DNA of 64,000 nt from Eumeta japonica (lineage: Eukaryota; Arthropoda; Insecta; Lepidoptera; Psychidae): NCBI GenBank assembly GCA_005406025.1, contig BGZK01001327.1, positions 1 through 64,000 of the forward strand. Direction: 5' to 3'. The position numbers and the translations under genes were made by a program. How positions within the stretch are numbered: position 1 is the stretch's first letter; each line of letters opens with the position of its first letter. The notes under the pieces were generated by a model. It was not told the origin of the DNA, did no database searches, and was given only the letters and a program-made list of their open reading frames with translations. Below, piece by piece: positions 35,326-47,189 of the stretch.

Positions 35326-36678
35326 ATGCAATAAATAAAAATATTTTTTTTAATATTTCAATTTAATTCTCATTAAAATGTACAGTAATAATTCTGTACA
35401 GTAGGTTCAGCATAAACGCATTTAGTTTTATTCGATGATGAAAAACGAAACAGAGGGAATGGACGCGGAATAAATATTATTAAACCTAAACAAAAAAACA
35501 GAAGAAGTAGACGGCGTTGGAAGTACGGCCCAGTGCAAAAGTTAGAAGAACATCGATCCTAATAACAATAACAAAGTGTACAATAAACAATTGCTATAAT
35601 GGCTAGCACTCGTTTCGTACTTGACCCATTTTCCCTCGCCCTCCCGCGCGTGTAACCTGAAAGGTCAATGCCGCTAGCGACCCCGAAAGCACGAAAGTCG
35701 TGATGGTAATCCAGTTTTTATGGGAAACGCATAATTTCCTAATAGAAGGCAACGTACTATCATAATAGATCCGTTTGACCTCAAATTCGAAAGACGCCAA
35801 TTTATCAAGACTCGCTTTCACTTGACATTTGGCTATGAAAAATTATATAACTATTCAACCGTATTGCTTCTGTCTCTACATTATACAGAATGTACTTTTT
35901 AAGCATTATTTATCTGCGTCGTTACCAACTCGACTAGACGACTCGCACGGCTCCGCTTGTAAATCTCGTATTCTGTTCTAAAGAAGTACCTACAGTTTAT
36001 GGTATCTTTTGCTTGTCCGGTCAGGATGGAACAAAATGTGGGTTATCAATGTTCATATTGTTCTGGGTCACCATCCGATTATTACAGAATATTAATATAT
36101 AACGCAGGATTCAATGCAAGAAGAATTATTATTTATGGCAACTTTTCCTTGATAGTGACACAAAGTAATTTTTGAGAACTATCATCATTGGCCTGCAACA
36201 GGCTTTTAAAGAACGAACACTGCAAGTAAAGCTATGCTGGACAGCCTCGAGACCCTTAAAGTTCTCTGCTTTCCGTAATATATACGGAACCCTAGTGATT
36301 GCGACCTTCTTTCAACGCTTGACCGATGTCCAAATAAAACATAACGTAAATTACTTTTCCGTTGCGAACGGCAAACATGATAGCATTATATACTGAAGTT
36401 CACTCTTTGGGAATAGATTTTCATATGTGTACAGCCCGTGGTATGCGGATTGGGCGGGGTGCGAAATCGAGCGTTAACCAAAAACAAAGTCTTTATGTTG
36501 CCTCTCCGCGTAACATGTTAGGACATCTTATAGTGAACGCGTGTATTTTTATTCTATTGTTGACTTATTTTGTCAGTTATAGCTTTATTTTCAGCGCAGA
36601 CAAGTTGAGCTTTACAGAAAACGAATAGGTGTTCGTTTTATGACTAACGGGCCCCGATTCTACCATTTTCAAAATTCA
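35326..36678. other. Non-coding stretch
   Basis: 35,600-35,825 is slightly CG-rich, with a 72-codon minus-strand frame (35603-35821) that I do not recognise. Otherwise AT-rich. No gene is supported. Confidence 0.3.
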
Positions 36679-36872
36679 TGTCTGTCTGTCTGTGGGTCCT
36701 TTTATAACTCGAGAACGGCTCGAACGATTGTGAGGTAAATTGGTATACTGAGACAACATGTGACTGCGCATGTGATAGACTACTGTACGTCTTTATGTCT
36801 GTTTGACTGTCTGTATGTCTTTTTATAACTTGAAAGCAGTTTGGTGGATGGTAATGAAAATTGGTATACAGT
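36679..36872 (+). repeat. Direct duplication of a CTTTTATAACT-type segment
   Basis: Two units, 36,679-36,761 and 36,793-36,872, each run from TGTCTGTCTGT-type sequence through CTTTTATAACTNGA to AAATTGGTATAC. It is a tandem copy of a common moth repeat segment. Confidence 0.6.
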
Positions 36873-36999
36873 AAGAACAAAATTCAAAATTGCAAAAAAT
36901 ACGGGCGCTATGTCATTCTCATACACCGTACGATAACCATAAAAATCAATAATTGCTTTTTTATTTCTTTATTAGACATATTCCTTTGTTTTTACGTAG

Positions 37000-37035
37000 T
37001 TGTGTGTGTGTGTATGTGTGTGTGTGTGTGTGTTT
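37000..37035. repeat. (TG)n microsatellite
   Basis: A TG run with one TATG interruption. Confidence 0.95.
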
Positions 37036-37368
37036 GTACGTAATTTTATAGATGGAGGTACTACTTTGAAAAGTGGTGAGTTGCGTCTTACACAATTAGG
37101 TGGGAAAAGTTGGGTCACGTCGTGTATAAAAAATATTGTGTGTTTTGTTGGTTTTTTTGCATGCTTTAAGCAGTTCAATAATATAGTTACTATGAAACAG
37201 TCGTAATGTCGTACTCGCGGGTGGGGTGGTTTCTGAGAAAGGTAACTAGCATTCGTATCTGACGTTGTCTGCATATTTTTGCTATCGGACCGAACTACTA
37301 AACCGATGCTAAGAATCACTTCATTAATTAAGACACTCCTCCTTTTTTTTAGTACTAGAATATTCCCC

Positions 37369-37660
37369 GGTCGCGTCTAAAATGAAACTGCGACCGGTAA
37401 CTGGATCGAAATTTTAAACGGGACGAAGTAGATAACGAGCCTAGGAACGTGATCGATTGTGGGACCAAAATTAAGATCGCGACCGAAACGGGAATACGAG
37501 ATCAGAATTGAGGACAGAACCGCTGTCGAAAGTGGAATTAGAATTGGAACCTACAAGACTGAATTCAGTCTCGGGAGTGATACGAATTAGCATCGTGGAC
37601 AAGATTGGGATTGTCATCATCGAAAACGGGAAAGCGGTCTGGATCATGATCTACAGGGAA
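37369..37660 (+). repeat. Degenerate GGGACC/GGAATT-rich repeat
   Basis: Loose repetition of words such as TGGGACCAAAATTAAGATCG, CGGGAATACGAGATCAGAAT and GTGGAATTAGAATTGGAACC, the same style as at 31,740-32,270. No fixed period is visible by eye. Confidence 0.45.
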
Positions 37661-37688
37661 TGTGCATGAGTTTAGAAATGGACAAAAA

Positions 37689-37755
37689 AATATGTATAAT
37701 CCTTATTGCTAAAGAAATATATATATATATATTAGCAATAAGGATTATACATATT
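37689..37755. repeat. Inverted repeat, 24-bp perfect arms around a TA-rich centre
   Basis: Arms 37689-37712 and 37732-37755 are exact reverse complements. Each holds ATCCTTATTGCTAA or its complement. The 19-bp centre is almost pure AT. Confidence 0.95.
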
Positions 37756-38164
37756 ATATATGCATACATATTATACTATATATATATATATAATTTTTTT
37801 TAGTACTGCGAAGTACTTATATTTCATAGCCAGTTTTTATTACCTCCTTTGTCTGATTAAGAAAACAAAATATACAATAGATTTTTTAAACTTGTTAAAT
37901 ACCACATAAATCTCAGAGTTCCAAAGCCTGACCAAGAATGAAGTGACTGATGAGCTTTTAAACTTGAGACAGAGTTAAGCTATCGGTTCCGGACGTCATC
38001 ACTGAACTACTGATAAAGCTCGCTAATAGCTCCCAGTCCGCATCGGGTTAGAATAGACGGTTTAGCTGTACCTCAGTCAGAAACAAAAGGATTGTGGGAA
38101 GGTGATGATGTAGTGGTTTAGCAAAAGTGACCCTGGACGGTCGCAAATTACTAGCCGTTCACGT

Positions 38165-38224
38165 TAGTTTAATAAACAATTTCATTACATATATATATAT
38201 GTAATGAAATTGTTTATTAAACTA
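38165..38224. repeat. Perfect 60-bp palindrome centred on (AT)n
   Basis: The left half begins TAGTTTAATAAACAATTTCA and the right half ends TGAAATTGTTTATTAAACTA. All 30 base pairs match with no spacer. It lies 410 bp from the palindrome at 37,689-37,755, and both are centred on TA repeats. Confidence 0.95.
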
Positions 38225-41200
38225 TATATATATAGAGATTATTTTTATGATTCCCTTGTGAATTTCCAAAACGCAACGCCATTGGCGGAACGAAACGTGA
38301 CGTCACCGTTCACTCGGTGTCTGCTGTTGACAGGTCGTTTGTATGATAACTGAAGGTCATTCGCATTGTTTTACCGATGTCTATGGTGAATTATTTGTGT
38401 TTTTTTTTTGGGAATTATTAACCGAAAGCAGCGACCCCTTGTGAGAAAAGTTTGGCCACAACGACTGATGGCGGTTTTGTCGAGGCGCAGTCGGATAGTC
38501 TGCCTGAAATTGATACGTTCATGATGACCACGTACTTCGCTAATATTCCTGACTTTACAGCCACTGAACTGAGACGGGTAAAACCTGCAACTTAAATAAG
38601 TTATACATGTTGAAAAAATTTTCATATTCCCTATTTCCATACTCGTGGGATGGATCAGTCAAGTAATTATGACCTAAAATATACCGCTAATTTTGTGACG
38701 TGACGAATATGATTTTAGGTTCATACATATTTAATACACAGGTCGAAATTATCTTCACAACAGTATAAACTACTCAAGCACGATATACTATCTCTTCTCG
38801 TAGCCTTATATCGCTTTTTCCATGTATTTGCATCTTTGGACATATGAAAATATATCGTGTCAGGTGCAGTTTTAATGTTATTTTGGCATATAAGGACAAT
38901 ACAATATTTGTACTAAGCTTCTGTATCCTCTTCCATTACTATAAGTTGATATCATAAGCTCTAATCTCTCACTTTTATTAAAACTGTGATTCGAACACCT
39001 CGTCGTTAATTTATTCTTCGGTGACGTCACAATTCACAAAATGGCGGCGCCCAGATCGTCCAAAAATTATAGTATTTTTAATTATTTTTTTTAGCTTATT
39101 TATTGAAATTGTGCAAATGTTATATTTTTTTCCACTTATCTAACTACTTACAAAATAATTAAAAAAAAATAATAAGTATTCCCTTATATATCCTTTTATC
39201 GAAATCGGTCGATACATTAGATGAAGGATTTTATGTACGCGGGCGGAACTTAGTACTAATGTATACATTATACATGCTTTTATAAGAAATGAATTCATTT
39301 ACTCTTTTTGCCTGTCGTATAGATTCAAAGACATTTGATATATTCGCCATTATCTTTATATATTTCACTGTTAATGTTGTATATATGGAAATACATGTTC
39401 CATACATTTTTAAGAATGTATGGGTTGTATTTTAAGTGTGAACTCCAGTAGCGCGTCGGAGTCCATTTTTTTTTGTTTTATATTTGCATATCTTTAATAA
39501 ATATGAGAACGGTATATTGAACAGTAGCAAATTTCGAAGCGAACGTAAGAAGGAAACATACAGTGAGTTCATTCGATTGGCAAATATTTTTATTACACAC
39601 AAAAGCGTTTATTAAATAAAATATAATTAATTCTATAAATATTAATCAAACTGGCGTATCAACAAGTTATCGATTGAGCCGATTTGAGCTGTGGGTATTT
39701 TTAATGGTGGTCGCGTTAAGGCCGCGATAGCGGCGTGTTTTTTTATTGATTTTTTTTTTATTGCAGTAACGATGTACACAGTCCACATTTTTTTTTAATT
39801 AGAGCTATCATTTGGATGCCGGGAGTCGTAGGTACTATCTTACCCTGTGATGCAGGGCGAGGGTGAACACCGTTACATCATTACGACTTAGAAAGATGTG
39901 CTTAATACAGCTGTACCTGAACGCATCGCTTTTAATTTTGAACGCGTTCATAGCTTCACTCAATCGTTCACGATATCTCTGTCTCGCTCTATCTATCTAT
40001 CTATCTCTTTTTTTCTTTTGTTTTCATTTGATGAAAACGCGCTCCCTGAAATTAATTCTATTAAAATAAAAGCACAGTAATTTACTGCATGTTTTTCTTA
40101 TTTTTATGTTCCTCCACAACTAGCAGTAATTTTACAATATGAGTGATCAGTAAATGTTAGCAGCTCCAATCGGCGGTCACATTTTACGTTACATTTCCTT
40201 TATTTGTAATTTAAATTGATTTTTTTCAGTATTAGGTGAACTTTGCCTTATAAATGTTCATAAATAATACGTGTTATTAGTCTGAACTTAAAAAATTGAT
40301 TTATCGTTCGATTCATATTAATATTCCAAATTTAAGTAGATTTAATTTTCATAATACCCATAATATCAATTACGAAATCAAATCAAATAAAAAAGTATTC
40401 ATATTTTCCACCAGCGCGTCAATCGTGCAGTATATTTTTTGTACAATTTAATCTTATAAGATCGAAAATTTTTCGAATTGTTTCTGACCCTATATTTTAC
40501 TAGTTTTACATCTCCCAATTAGCGGTTTTAACTCAAGAATTGCAGCGGAAATCAAAGAATTTATACAAAAATGCCACATCGAACTCGCATATTTAAAAGG
40601 CTTGTTTATCCTAGCGGATCATGAAAGTTATGATTTGTCTTAAACATAAACACTATTACTATTACTACCCAAAGATGAAACTGTCTGCATATCCAATAAA
40701 GTGAAATGAGTTGCATCTTTGTTCTTTTGACAAACAAATCATCAAATACAAAAACAAATTTTAAATCAAATTTATAAACATTCAAAACTCCCTATCATTC
40801 ACCAACCAACAAAGAGGGATAAAGTCATGGGAGTGAAAAACAAGTTAATAGTGTATTTTTTTTTTATTACTGCATCCTTTTTACTGAATTTGCTCGCCCG
40901 TGAATGGTAGGCTTAACACAGAACTAAAAGAAATAACCTACATTAAAATCGCTTACTCCAAATTAAATTTTATGTATCATGAATATCCATGTGATGCATT
41001 TAGATTTATTATATCTTATAGTTATGTCTTTTTGGGCATGCTTATGGCCAAAAAATGCTTATCTCACGAAATAAAGGATATTGCTTAATGATTATGCTGA
41101 GCAAATTTGCTTCAAATTCCTACTATTCGTGTCGCGATTGGGCATTGTACAAATTCGACAATAGGAGTCACACCACAACGTGCTTACGGTCACTGCTGGT

Positions 41201-44200
41201 CATTTTGAATGACAATTAAGAACAAGAAGGATATGTTCAAATCAAAAAATAATCAATGAAAATTAGTACATAATTATTCCAGTCGATCAACTATCAGGTT
41301 GTTTCTCGAATACTATGAAGCTGCTACACCTCGCAAATACAACGATCTAGGGTTGCAATGCCAAACCTCCAACTATTAAACTCATGAACGTTGAAAATTA
41401 TTATAATTTAGTACGTAGTAAAGAGAGTATCTCAACTGGATCAATGTAAGTTATTTTTGTTTTGAATTATGGGTAACAATTTCTATTTACATCAGAAATT
41501 TCAATAAAACTTGAAAACCGCTCTTCCTTTTCTGTGCCCATACATCCCTTTGGCTATCATACGTTTATCCAGAAGTAAAAACAACGAATCAAAAGCGAAA
41601 TCGATAATGTACACTGGACCCTTAAGAAATAAAACCATTTCCAGGACCCACACAACGCAACTTCAAAATGAGGGCGTGTCTATTTTTGGAGCACGCGCAG
41701 GTCGCAACCCTAACGCGGGCACGGGCGATAAACTAGGATGCTGACTTGAATATTAAATTAAGCTGCACGTCTCGTGCTAATATATGTATGTGGATTTATT
41801 ATGTACCCTTTGTCACAACAATATATTATCATTGCTGAGTCCTATTTCGTTAAGGCGCATTGAATTGCTGCGTTTGTGGTAAACTCCGTTTCATATGAGA
41901 AAAGAAGAAAAAAATTGATTAAATCCACCTTATATTTATATACATATTATTTCTAAATAGCATTTGATATTGTATTTTCAAATATGAAATTAACAGCGTA
42001 AATAAATTAAAACGTATTTGTATATCAATTTGAAATTAATTAATATTAAGTTTTTCCTTTCCTCTACGTCAGTAAAAATTAGTTAAATCAATAATTTTTC
42101 CACCTCTTTGACATTATCAGTACTCTAATGTTGTCTCAGGCAGGTGTGATTACATTTCGAAGGCTTTCCAATAATCTTTTATTTCACGTTAAATAGTTAG
42201 ATCTTAACACGTTCACGGCTTATTGTGGTTCGGCGACTGTCAACGGCCGTCGTCAAAAACGATACGACAATACGCGAGACTGTCAGCTTAGCGCATTCGC
42301 TGTCATGGAACGAAAGGTTAAATGAAGTAAAAAAAAAGTCGGTTAATTCACTCTTGGTCAATGATCGTGATCGAGATTGCTGATACTTTTACAGCTTTTA
42401 TTGCAAATGCACAGTACAAAATATTGTACCGGTGCATACATTTTTTTTTAAAGTTGAGCGCTTTATATGCATGCCTATGTGCGTTAATATTATGTCGATA
42501 ATTTGTCGTTTGCAGATCGACTTGAATATGTCGTGTGCCTCGAATATTTCTAGAGCCTAGTTCCGAGTTGTGGATATGAATTACTAAAGTTACGTGTAAC
42601 AGGAAATCGAACTTGTATAAAGCCTTTCATACGCCAAACGAACATCTCTTCCACTGCGAAGGTCGTCAAGTATATAAATGGTATATAGTTTACTAGCGAT
42701 ATCATGCTGTCGTCTAATTGAGCCATATAATAACATAATTAAGTCAAAACCCGGTTTTATGTATATTGAAAAATTTTAAAGTTTTATTACTAAATTTATT
42801 ATGCTATATAAGTGTTCGTAAAAACCGACATCTTTGTGACGTAGTGAACTGTCAAGTATTTGCGATTTTAAAAATATTGAATTCGATATGCGAAATCAAA
42901 TAAAACACAATCGATTCAAACACTATTTTATGAAAGCCCTAAGTCTATTTGTTAAGGTACCTATATTGAGATTGTACGAAAAGTGTCCGATTCAAATAAA
43001 AATCGATTTTGTTTAGTCGAATATCCTTAATACTAGAAATCTCTAAAATCTCATTTAGTGACATTTTAGAGACATTGCCATGTCTCGAATTTACCCTTTG
43101 CTAAATTTCAAAGAACTTATCCCTTTTATTGTTATCCAAATATTTTTAAGTGTAAAATACCTTAAGAGACTTTATAGACTAAAGATATTATCTAAATTAC
43201 AGTTACAAACAGGCTGATGTAATCATTTTGTGATTAAAGTCTCTAAATACACATAAAAAAATATACTAACATTTAATTTTGCAATTTTATAATATAAAAA
43301 TGACACGTCATCGAAATCTTCCCTTTATTTATTTATTTTTATCAGACTGGCTATAAATTGAATAAATTAATTTGAAAAAATAAATTTAACGATTCTGGAA
43401 TAATTATAATTATTCGGTCAGGCGGTCACGCGCCCTTAACAATATTCTAATTGAATACACGAATCCTTGATTTTAAAGAGAAGGTCTCTCAATTCTGTTT
43501 GTCGAAAAATTATTATGAATAAATTATAAATTAATAAAGTAAATGTTTACATTAATTTGGTGACCGTACACGCAAACAGAATGTTAGTTGAATAGAGATA
43601 GATTAATTTCATTAAATGATTTCGACCATTTAAAATCCTTTTATAATATAAAGCATTTTTTATTAAACCCTATTTTAGTCCTTTTTTTTTCTATCAAGTA
43701 AGAGTGTGGTATGATTGCTTTTTTAAATAAATATTACATAGCCGAGACACGGATATTTTAAACTGCCGATCGTACAATGAAACTTTTTCAATTTATTGAC
43801 GTCATACTTCACTAAATACAAATTCAAATTTTTTACAATTTTTTGTAGATGATTTGAATTTGACCAAAATTTGATATTTCTCCTATCGAGTCGTATGAAA
43901 AATTGAATTCCGTGGCGGACTATATTGAAAATTCAAAGACGTAATCCTGTTTACTTCGATTGTGCAGTGACTTCAATACGCTTGACCGAGTCCATTTTTT
44001 CGAGTTGCGCTACGAACGTGGGTTTGTGACAGCCCTCATACTCGAGCTTATAATGTGTCTCCGCGCTAAACCACATTAAGCCGCCGGTCCCGGACTCTAT
44101 TAATTAACCGATGTCGCGGTAGACATTAACCCCCAATCCGTATAAGCCAATATGAACTGTTTAACGTTCGAGCTCCTCAAACTGAAGGAATTCATTTCGA

Positions 44201-44655
44201 AAGGAAATAATTTGAAATCAATAAAACAGCAAAATTAATACCTAATTTAAGATGAGGCCCGTACCACTTGACCAGAGAACACGCTACATCCAAAAATTGA
44301 GCTATTATAGAGTACGCATCATTAAATTGTTATGTTTCTTGTTGGAGTTAAATATTTGCGAATATAAGAATGGATGCGGCCAAAATCGGCCAATTTTGCG
44401 GGAATCACGAGACAGAATATTACATTTAAAAAAAAAAAACGGCCAATATCGTCCAATTTCGTGGGAATTAAATGAAACAATATTAAATTTGAAAAAAAGA
44501 CATACCCAAACATTATTATATAGATCTCGATATCTTTTGCTAATGTCAGTTTATTTGTTGTTATTTTTTTACAACGAATTAATTTAACTTATTTAAAATC
44601 GTTTTTTAATTTTTACAATAATGATATGTTAGTATATAATATGTTTAAAATGTTA
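38225..44655. other. Non-coding stretch
   Basis: Mostly AT-rich with no recognised gene. A TGACGTCA octamer close to AAAATGGCGGCG occurs at about 39,023-39,052. GAACTCCAGTAGCGCGTCGG at about 39,441 resembles the Helentron-like ends at 16.6 and 18.6 kb. A tandem pair of about 66-bp units (CGGCCAATTTTGCGGGAATC and CGTCCAATTTCGTGGGAATT) occurs at 44,381-44,495. The frames 40900-41088 and 41511-41744 carry no known motif. Confidence 0.35.
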
Positions 44656-44661
44656 ACTCAC

Positions 44662-44688
44662 CAAAGCGATTGTGGCTATGTACTGCAT
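44662..44688 (-). CDS. RR-1 cuticular protein, proposed first coding exon
   Basis: On the minus strand ATG (44688-44686) opens nine codons, MQYIATIAL, ending in phase 0 exactly at a strong GTGAGT donor. Joined to the exon at 13043 it gives MQYIATIALIFGVISSGRC, a textbook signal peptide with a short polar start, a hydrophobic core IATIALIFGVIS and a small-residue/cysteine end before QHRDA. The whole protein would then be 125 residues, normal for this family. Other phase-0 ATG-donor pairs exist nearer (MCRAPL at 13330, MFTQ at 14367, MYTVEF at 23177), but none makes as good a hydrophobic core or has as strong a donor. The implied 31.6-kb intron is the main doubt. Confidence 0.45.
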
Positions 44689-44700
44689 AATTGAGTGGTT

Positions 44701-44854
44701 GGAAATCTACAATAATAACAATAAATAAATAATATTTCTTATAACATTCTACTATAAATGATTCTATGAGTTACGTAGAAAATAAAATGAAAATTGTTTC
44801 ATTTTTAATTTTGGATTTACTTAGCACTGTATTTGTATATACGCCTACTTTATA
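44701..44854 (-). promoter_or_regulatory. Candidate core promoter and 5' UTR of the cuticle gene
   Basis: Upstream of the proposed start codon on the minus strand there is a TATAAAG box (44854-44848) and, 26 bases downstream, ACAGTGC (44830-44824), which resembles the arthropod initiator. TATA-driven promoters are usual in cuticle genes. An acceptor-like TTATTATTGTAG at 44718-44707 could also mark a spliced non-coding first exon. All of this depends on the first-exon model. Confidence 0.25.
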
Positions 44855-46060
44855 CAACTAGATTTCAAAATAAAAACATATTTAATGTTATTTTATAATT
44901 TTTTTGTAAATTGTGGTTTCCTCTTTTTGTATTTGGTTAATATTGCTATGTGTACCTTGATTTTAAGCATGGCTATGTACACATATTTATGGATTAAGGT
45001 CTACATCAAATTGTGTATGTATCATAACCCTCCATAAAATTTTATAATAGTTATAATTTGTTTTGTGTAATTTGAAATGAAGAACCATATATAAAAAAAA
45101 TGATAAACAACGAATATTTTCACAAAAAACTTAAATGCAACCAAAGTGAATAAATAATGCGTGATTATATAAAAATAGATTATAGTTAATATGTATATTA
45201 ATTTTTTATTACACAACAGAAAATACATTATAATATATAAATAATTATTTAGATTTCAGATTCGAAGTTCATAACACGGGTCATGTGTAAATACGAAATT
45301 TTATTAAAAAAAATATTTTTTCTTACATTTTTCACTTATTAACTTCACAAAAATTGACCTCTTTCTCGTATTGTTGGGCGTAGGGTCCAAAATGCGCGTA
45401 CGCATCCGCGCTTTATAACTCACTGACTGATTGCGGACCCGAACTTTGCCATAAGACCCGCGGCGAATGTGACATTTGAACGCGGTACAGTCGCGAACAA
45501 GAGTTAGCACATTTATTACGCGACATTAGCACATTTATTACATATTGTGTTTATGATACACTCACTGTTTTTTCTAAGTATATTCCCTCACTATTCACAC
45601 ACTTTTACATTCTTTGGAAACATCGCAAAAAGAAGCCGGCCCGGGCTTCCTTAGGCATTCCTTCCTGTATTCGTGCGGTATCTATCGATTATAACCTTCG
45701 TATGTATTTGCCAAATATTCCGCACTTGACCAATACAAATACTTTATACATGCGAATTTTTTCTCAAGCAACTCTTTTATTAGTTGCCGTGCAGAATTAA
45801 CACAATTTCCTTAACGATGGCACAATGAAAGAACAAATGAGATTTCACACAAACTAAAACGTAACCTACTCCTGAAGGGTTACAATTTCAAAAACTCTAG
45901 TTGGATTTATTTTTATCTATATTCTTAATACAAAAGACCCACCATTTACATATTTTCATAGATACCGGAATGGCATCACTTCGTATTATAAAACGAAACT
46001 TTTGTTTGTCTCTCTGTCTGTTTGTGGATGAAAGCAGGCTGACAAAATAAATCTACAGAG
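44855..46060. other. Non-coding stretch
   Basis: AT-rich to about 45,340; then unremarkable sequence with no recognised gene. Minus-strand frames 45022-45228 and 45304-45510 have no domain. Confidence 0.35.
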
Positions 46061-46063
46061 GAA

Positions 46064-46270
46064 ATTTGCGCCGTGGAAAGGTCGGCAAGGGTCGCCCTCG
46101 AGAATCCTATGTGGACCACATCGATGGCACATAAAAATAGGGCCAAATTTTAAGTACTCGAAACCGACGAGTTTGCATGAAAAGATTAATGGATTTCAGT
46201 GAGGCGAGAGAGATATGCAAAGATTGAATAATGTGAAGATCTGTGGTCTCTGCTACAGTGTTGTGAGGTG
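46064..46270 (+). mobile_element. 5'-truncated non-LTR retrotransposon 3' end, copy 2
   Basis: GGTCGGCAAGGGTCGCC, TACTCGAAACCGACGAGTTT followed by GCATGAAAAGATT, and TTCAGTGAGGCGAGAGAGAT follow the order of copy 1 at 2236-2490. The coding frame is broken by several indels, and the TTA tail is replaced by other sequence after GTGAGGTGAGCG. Confidence 0.65.
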
Positions 46271-46591
46271 AGCGTGAGGTTAAAATAAATTAATAGTTAC
46301 GACTTGCGTGCGCGCCATTACGCGACGACAGAAAGACGTGCGTGATGTATTCCGCGGTAGGTCGGATCCATCGATATTTAGAGTGCCTTAACATTTGATT
46401 CGAACGGATGCTTAGCATTTTAAAGCCTATGAAATATGCCGATCTATGTATCTATGGAGATAATAAAATGGTAAGCGAGCATTCGACCTGCTACCTTTTA
46501 CATGAGAGACGTGTTCTAATTGTTACGCTCGGCAGTTCCCTATATTCATACATTATGTGGTGCTGTCTCTAATTACCAGTCTACCTGTTTC

Positions 46592-47188
46592 TTAGGTTCC
46601 GTACCTAAAAGGAAAAACGGAACCCTCATAGGATCATTCTGTTGTCCGTCCGTCCGCCCGTACGCCCGTCTGTCTGTCGAGACCCTTTATCTCAGAAACG
46701 CGTAAAGGTATGCAGTTGAAATTAAAACCATATACTCAAGTCTACAATCGGTTGAAGTTGTGAAAATATCAAACTTCTAAGTTAACGTGAAAAAAAAGAT
46801 ACGGCAGTTTATGCCTCAAAAAAAGTATATTTTCACACTCTTAAGGGAATTAAAATTTATAGAATATTTTCCGTTGATCCAGAACTATGAAATTTGGCAA
46901 GTAATACCGTATTATACTACAAGTGTAGGAAAAAATCTTAAAATTATACATTTGTAATTAAATCATAAAAATAACTTTGATTAGGTTACCTAACTAATTT
47001 AGGTATGAACTGTTAGTATAACCACAACTTCCTATTAGTATATAATTATAGGTTTTGGAAACACAATTTCTAGAAAATCTCTGGAAAAACTACGAGACTC
47101 GATTCCTGAACTATTTACAATATGTACCTGCAAATTTGTACGGAATCCTCGGTGAGCTAGTTCCAATCGCATTTGTCTGGTTTTTTAA
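46592..47188 (-). mobile_element. GGCCAAGTGCGAG-type repeat, complete minus-strand copy
   Basis: Read on the plus strand it starts TTAGGTTCCGTACCTAAAAG and ends TGTACGGAATCCTCGGTGAG followed by CTAGTTCCAATCGCATTTGT and CTGGTTTTTT, the complement of the family's left end. The middle has GTCCGTCCGTCCGCCCG-type CT/CG repeats and GATCCAGAACTATGAAATTT. At 597 bp it is the longest uninterrupted copy here. The 94-codon frame at 47055-47339 overlaps its end and is not a gene. Confidence 0.75.
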
Positions 47189-47189
47189 A

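Larger units (their letters stand above)
13044..44661 (-). other. Proposed 31.6-kb first intron of the cuticle gene
   Basis: If the first exon at 44662-44688 is right, this whole stretch is one intron from GTGAGT to GGCTCCAG. No other coding exon was recognised in it. It is mostly transposon debris, described in separate entries. The size is unusual for an RR-1 gene, where the first intron is typically short. If a nearer first exon exists, most of this stretch is intergenic. Confidence 0.4.

Noticed and set aside
36972..37319. 115-codon minus-strand frame
   Set aside because: It runs through a TG microsatellite, which gives a TH repeat, and has no domain.
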